64,000 nucleotides of DNA from Luteibacter sp. Sphag1AF (GTDB lineage: Bacteria; Pseudomonadota; Gammaproteobacteria; Xanthomonadales; Rhodanobacteraceae). The DNA lies in assembly GCF_014192715.1 (NCBI RefSeq), contig NZ_JACHYH010000007.1, positions 62,001 to 126,000 of the forward strand. The letters are read 5' to 3'. Positions 61,522 to 64,000 of the stretch are shown here, one piece after another. The first letter of the stretch is position 1; each line of letters starts with the position of its first letter. The notes beneath the pieces are model-generated. The model made no database searches. It was not told the DNA's origin and saw only the letters and a list, made by a program, of their open reading frames with translations. The translations under genes and the position numbers were made by a program.

Positions 61522-62475
61522 ATGGAAGGCGCGTTGCAGGACCTGAATGATCTGTACTTCTTTGCCTCCGTGGTTGAACACGGCGGGTTTTCTGCGGCGG
61601 GACGGGCACTTGGCATTCCCAAGTCACGCCTGAGCAAGCGGATTGCCCAGTTGGAAGACCGCCTGGGGGTGCGCCTGCTTCAGCGCACCACCCGCCGATT
61701 TGTGGTCACCGAGATCGGTGAACGCTTCTATGCCCACTGCCGTGCCGTGCTGGAAGAGGCTCGTGCAGCGCAGGACGCGGTGGATGAACTGCGCACCGAG
61801 CCGCGTGGCGTGGTCCGGGTCAGTTGCCCGGTATCGCTGGCCCAGAACGTCCTGGGCCCCATGCTGCCCGCCTTCCTGCTGGAGCACCCGAAGGTGCAGG
61901 TCCGTGTCACGGCCACCAATCGGCGGGTGGACCTCATCGGCGAAGGCTTTGATGTGGCTATCCGCGTCCGCGAGAAGCTGGACACCGACGCCACCCTGGT
62001 GCTTCGCAGTTTTGGCTACGCGCGCAATCTGCTGGTAGCCAGCCCGAAATTCCTCGATACCCATGGCCGTCCGAAGACGCTGGAAGACCTGACGTCATTG
62101 CCTGCGCTGTCGATGTACGAGCACGAGGGCGCGCACGTGTGGGAACTGGTGGACACGCAGGGCAAGAAGGCTGCCGTGGAAGTGCGGCCCCGCCTGGTCA
62201 GTGGCGATTTTGCCGTGCTGATGAATGCGGCGCTGCAATGCTGCGGCGTGGCCCTGATTCCCGAAGACTATTGCGCGCCACTGATCAGCGCGGGTGAACT
62301 GGAATGGGTGCTGCCCGATTACGGCACCGCGCAGGGCACATTGCACTTCGTTTATCCGAGTCGCCGCGGCCTGCTGCCGGCCATTCGCAGCTTTGTGGAC
62401 TTTCTCGCGGACAGGCTGCCGCAGGCGCAGCAGGACCAGCACAAAGACTGCGAATCCGCACGTCGCAAGCGTTGA
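61522..62475 (+). CDS. LysR-family transcriptional regulator
   Basis: A 317-residue LTTR: winged HTH (about 5-65: LYFFASVVEHGGFSAAGRALGIPKSRLSKRIAQLE) and an effector domain (VRVSCPVSLAQ...). The RVSCP start of the effector domain is common in regulators of quinone/azo reductases. Divergent from azoR with an inverted repeat between; it is likely to sense an electrophile or aromatic compound and activate azoR. Confidence 0.93.
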   Translation: MEGALQDLNDLYFFASVVEHGGFSAAGRALGIPKSRLSKRIAQLEDRLGVRLLQRTTRRFVVTEIGERFYAHCRAVLEEARAAQDAVDELRTEPRGVVRVSCPVSLAQNVLGPMLPAFLLEHPKVQVRVTATNRRVDLIGEGFDVAIRVREKLDTDATLVLRSFGYARNLLVASPKFLDTHGRPKTLEDLTSLPALSMYEHEGAHVWELVDTQGKKAAVEVRPRLVSGDFAVLMNAALQCCGVALIPEDYCAPLISAGELEWVLPDYGTAQGTLHFVYPSRRGLLPAIRSFVDFLADRLPQAQQDQHKDCESARRKR

Positions 62476-62547
62476 GCGCCCCCGCGCATGCCTCGTGCTA
62501 GCATGCGTACAAGGGGCACCATTTAGCCGTCTATAAGCGAAGGCAAC

Positions 62548-63693
62548 ATGCAGATCGACACCAAACTGCCGAAGGTCGGCACCACCATTTTCAGCGTCAT
62601 GAGCCAGCTGGCTCTTGAGCACAAGGCAGTGAATCTGGGTCAGGGCTTCCCTGACTTCGAGCCGCCCCAGGCCCTGCGCGATTCGATCACGCGCGCCATG
62701 GCCGAAGGCAAGAATCAGTACGCTCCGGGCATCGGCATTCCGAAGCTGCGCGAGCAGATCGCCCTGAAAACCGAACGCCTGTACGGCCACAAGGTCAGCC
62801 CGGACACTGAAGTGACCGTGACCTCCGGTGCCACCGAAGCGCTGTTCGCCGCCATTGCCGCTGTGGTTCGCGCAGGCGAGGAAGTGATCGTTTTCGATCC
62901 GTGCTACGACAGCTACGAGCCGGCCATCGACCTGCAGGGTGCCAAAGCGGTGCATATCCCGCTGACCTTGCCAGACTTCGGCATCGACTGGCAGCGCGTG
63001 CGCGATGCCATCACGCCGAAGACGAAGATGATCCTCATCAATTCGCCGCACAATCCGTCCGGTGCCGTGCTGTCGCGCGCTGACCTGGATGAACTGGCGG
63101 CTATTGTCCGCGACACCGCTATCGTGGTGCTGTCTGACGAGGTGTACGAGCACATCGTATTTGACGGCGCACAGCACCAGAGCGTGCTGCGCCATCCGGA
63201 ACTGGCCACGCGCAGTGTCGTGGTGTCTTCGTTCGGCAAGACGTATCACTGCACGGGCTGGAAGGTCGGTTACGCCATCGCTCCCAAGGCGCTGACGGCC
63301 GAGTTCCGCAAGGTGCACCAGTACCTGACCTTCTGCACGTTCAATCCGGCGCAGTGGGCATTTGCTGAATTCCTCGAAGCGCACCCGGAACACTATCTGG
63401 AGCTTCCGGCCTTCTATCAGGCCAAGCGCGATCGCTTCCGCCAGTTGCTGGCGCCCTCGCGCCTGAAGCTGCTGGATGTGCCGGGCGGTTACTTCCAACT
63501 GGTGGACTATTCGGCCATTCGCGATATCGACGATATCAACTTCAGCGAATACCTCGTACGCGAAGGCGGCGTGGCAGTCATTCCGCTGACGCCGTTCTAC
63601 GAGACGGCGCCGGAAACACGCCTGGTTCGCCTGTGCTTTGCCAAGAACGATGCCACGATGGAAGCGGCAGCGGAGCGGCTATGCAAGCTCTGA
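62548..63693 (+). CDS. Class I/II aminotransferase (YbdL/methionine-aminotransferase-like)
   Basis: A 381-residue PLP enzyme: VNLGQGFPDFEPPQAL, NQYAPGIGIPKLREQIA, INSPHNPSGAV, and the PLP-Lys in SFGKTYHCTGWKVGY. Best match by eye is the kynurenine/methionine aminotransferase group (YbdL). It overlaps an omega-amidase-like gene by 13 bases; this pair usually salvages 2-oxo acids formed in glutamine transamination (the K/omega-amidase pathway). Confidence 0.93.
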   Translation: MQIDTKLPKVGTTIFSVMSQLALEHKAVNLGQGFPDFEPPQALRDSITRAMAEGKNQYAPGIGIPKLREQIALKTERLYGHKVSPDTEVTVTSGATEALFAAIAAVVRAGEEVIVFDPCYDSYEPAIDLQGAKAVHIPLTLPDFGIDWQRVRDAITPKTKMILINSPHNPSGAVLSRADLDELAAIVRDTAIVVLSDEVYEHIVFDGAQHQSVLRHPELATRSVVVSSFGKTYHCTGWKVGYAIAPKALTAEFRKVHQYLTFCTFNPAQWAFAEFLEAHPEHYLELPAFYQAKRDRFRQLLAPSRLKLLDVPGGYFQLVDYSAIRDIDDINFSEYLVREGGVAVIPLTPFYETAPETRLVRLCFAKNDATMEAAAERLCKL

Positions 63694-64000
63694 CCGTATC
63701 GCTGGTACAGGGCGCCACGCGCTGGCACGACGCCGCGGGCAACCGGGAGTATTACGGTGCGCTGGTGCGTTCGGCGGCAAAAAGTGACCTGATCGTGCTG
63801 CCGGAGACATTCCTCTCCGGCTTCACCAACGACACCCGTGCCAATGCGGAAACGATGGATGGCGAAAGCGTTGCGTGGATGCGTGCGCTGGCGGCAGAAG
63901 TGGGCGCCACGATCACCGGCAGCCTGGTCATCCGCGAAGGCGAGACCGTCTATAACCGCCTGATCTGGGCCAGCCCGGATGGCGTGTTGTCGTGGTACGA
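63681..64000 (+). CDS. Carbon-nitrogen hydrolase, omega-amidase-like (partial, cut by window end)
   Basis: The first 106 codons of a nitrilase-superfamily protein (MQALTVSLVQGATRWHDAAG, then SDLIVLPETFLSGFTNDT). The Glu in LPETFLSGF is the first residue of the Glu-Lys-Cys triad; the Lys and Cys lie beyond the window. Placement after a YbdL-type aminotransferase suggests YafV/omega-amidase, hydrolysing 2-oxoglutaramate or alpha-ketosuccinamate. The start overlaps the aminotransferase gene end. No stop is seen in the window. Confidence 0.85.
   Translation, partial: MQALTVSLVQGATRWHDAAGNREYYGALVRSAAKSDLIVLPETFLSGFTNDTRANAETMDGESVAWMRALAAEVGATITGSLVIREGETVYNRLIWASPDGVLSWY

Noticed and set aside
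1-64000. CRISPR arrays, tRNA/rRNA genes, insertion sequences, phage integrases
   Set aside because: No regularly spaced repeats, no recognisable structural RNAs and no transposase or integrase motifs were seen.

Overview
The window is a high-GC gammaproteobacterial chromosome segment. A type IV secretion effector/immunity pair of the Xanthomonadales kind, J-domain, MrfAB and YdcF-type housekeeping genes, and gene content resembling Luteibacter or Dyella suggest the order Lysobacterales (Xanthomonadales), family Rhodanobacteraceae. That placement is inference from gene content only. There are no rRNA or tRNA genes and no CRISPR array.

Layout. Positions 1-8.6 kb hold a chemoreceptor, several small secreted or regulatory proteins, a NarL-type two-component pair followed by a broken response-regulator copy, a secreted protein and a YdcF-like protein. 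From 8.8 to 18.9 kb a nine-gene plus-strand operon encodes the envelope machinery of a Wzx/Wzy-type exopolysaccharide (EPS): outer-membrane export lipoprotein, chain-length protein, tyrosine-kinase-like ATPase, beta-barrel, two alpha/beta hydrolases, GalE, a secreted hydrolase-like protein and the Wzx flippase. It converges on a very long minus-strand operon running from about 44.9 kb down to 19.3 kb. In order of transcription this encodes a secreted unknown protein, a cupin oxygenase, a 2392-residue NRPS-PKS-aminotransferase hybrid, a 1637-residue NRPS, a GT2, a deacetylase, a Wzy-like polymerase, a CapK-like AMP ligase, two GT4s, a deacetylase, a third GT4, a deacetylase-like membrane protein, a formyltransferase-like protein and a third deacetylase. 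Most neighbours overlap by a few bases. The priming sugar transferase lies at 45.7-47.1 kb, and a UDP-sugar operon (dehydrogenase, epimerase, GMC oxidoreductase) at 51.1-55.1 kb.

The most striking reading is that a peptide-polyketide assembly line is built into an EPS operon. It has valine-type adenylation, malonyl extension, beta-transamination, one more amino acid, then a terminal C-PCP with no thioesterase. Several deacetylase-type proteins that could expose amino-sugar amines, and a CapK ligase, sit in the same transcription unit. I infer that the product may decorate the polysaccharide or a lipid-linked sugar. Many components resemble exosortase A (XrtA/PEP-CTERM) EPS loci, yet no exosortase gene is present here.

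Inserted on the opposite strand at 47.4-51.0 kb is a second unusual module: a VirD4-like protein with a ruined P-loop, continuing in frame into a lipoprotein, followed at once by a protein with an XVIPCD-like C-terminus. This looks like an X-T4SS toxin and immunity pair with a pseudo-coupling-protein.

The right end (55.2-64 kb) carries a diguanylate cyclase, a MrfA/MrfB-like DNA repair pair, a small metallothionein-like protein, azoreductase with a divergent LysR regulator, a YbdL-like aminotransferase and the start of an omega-amidase-like gene cut by the window edge.
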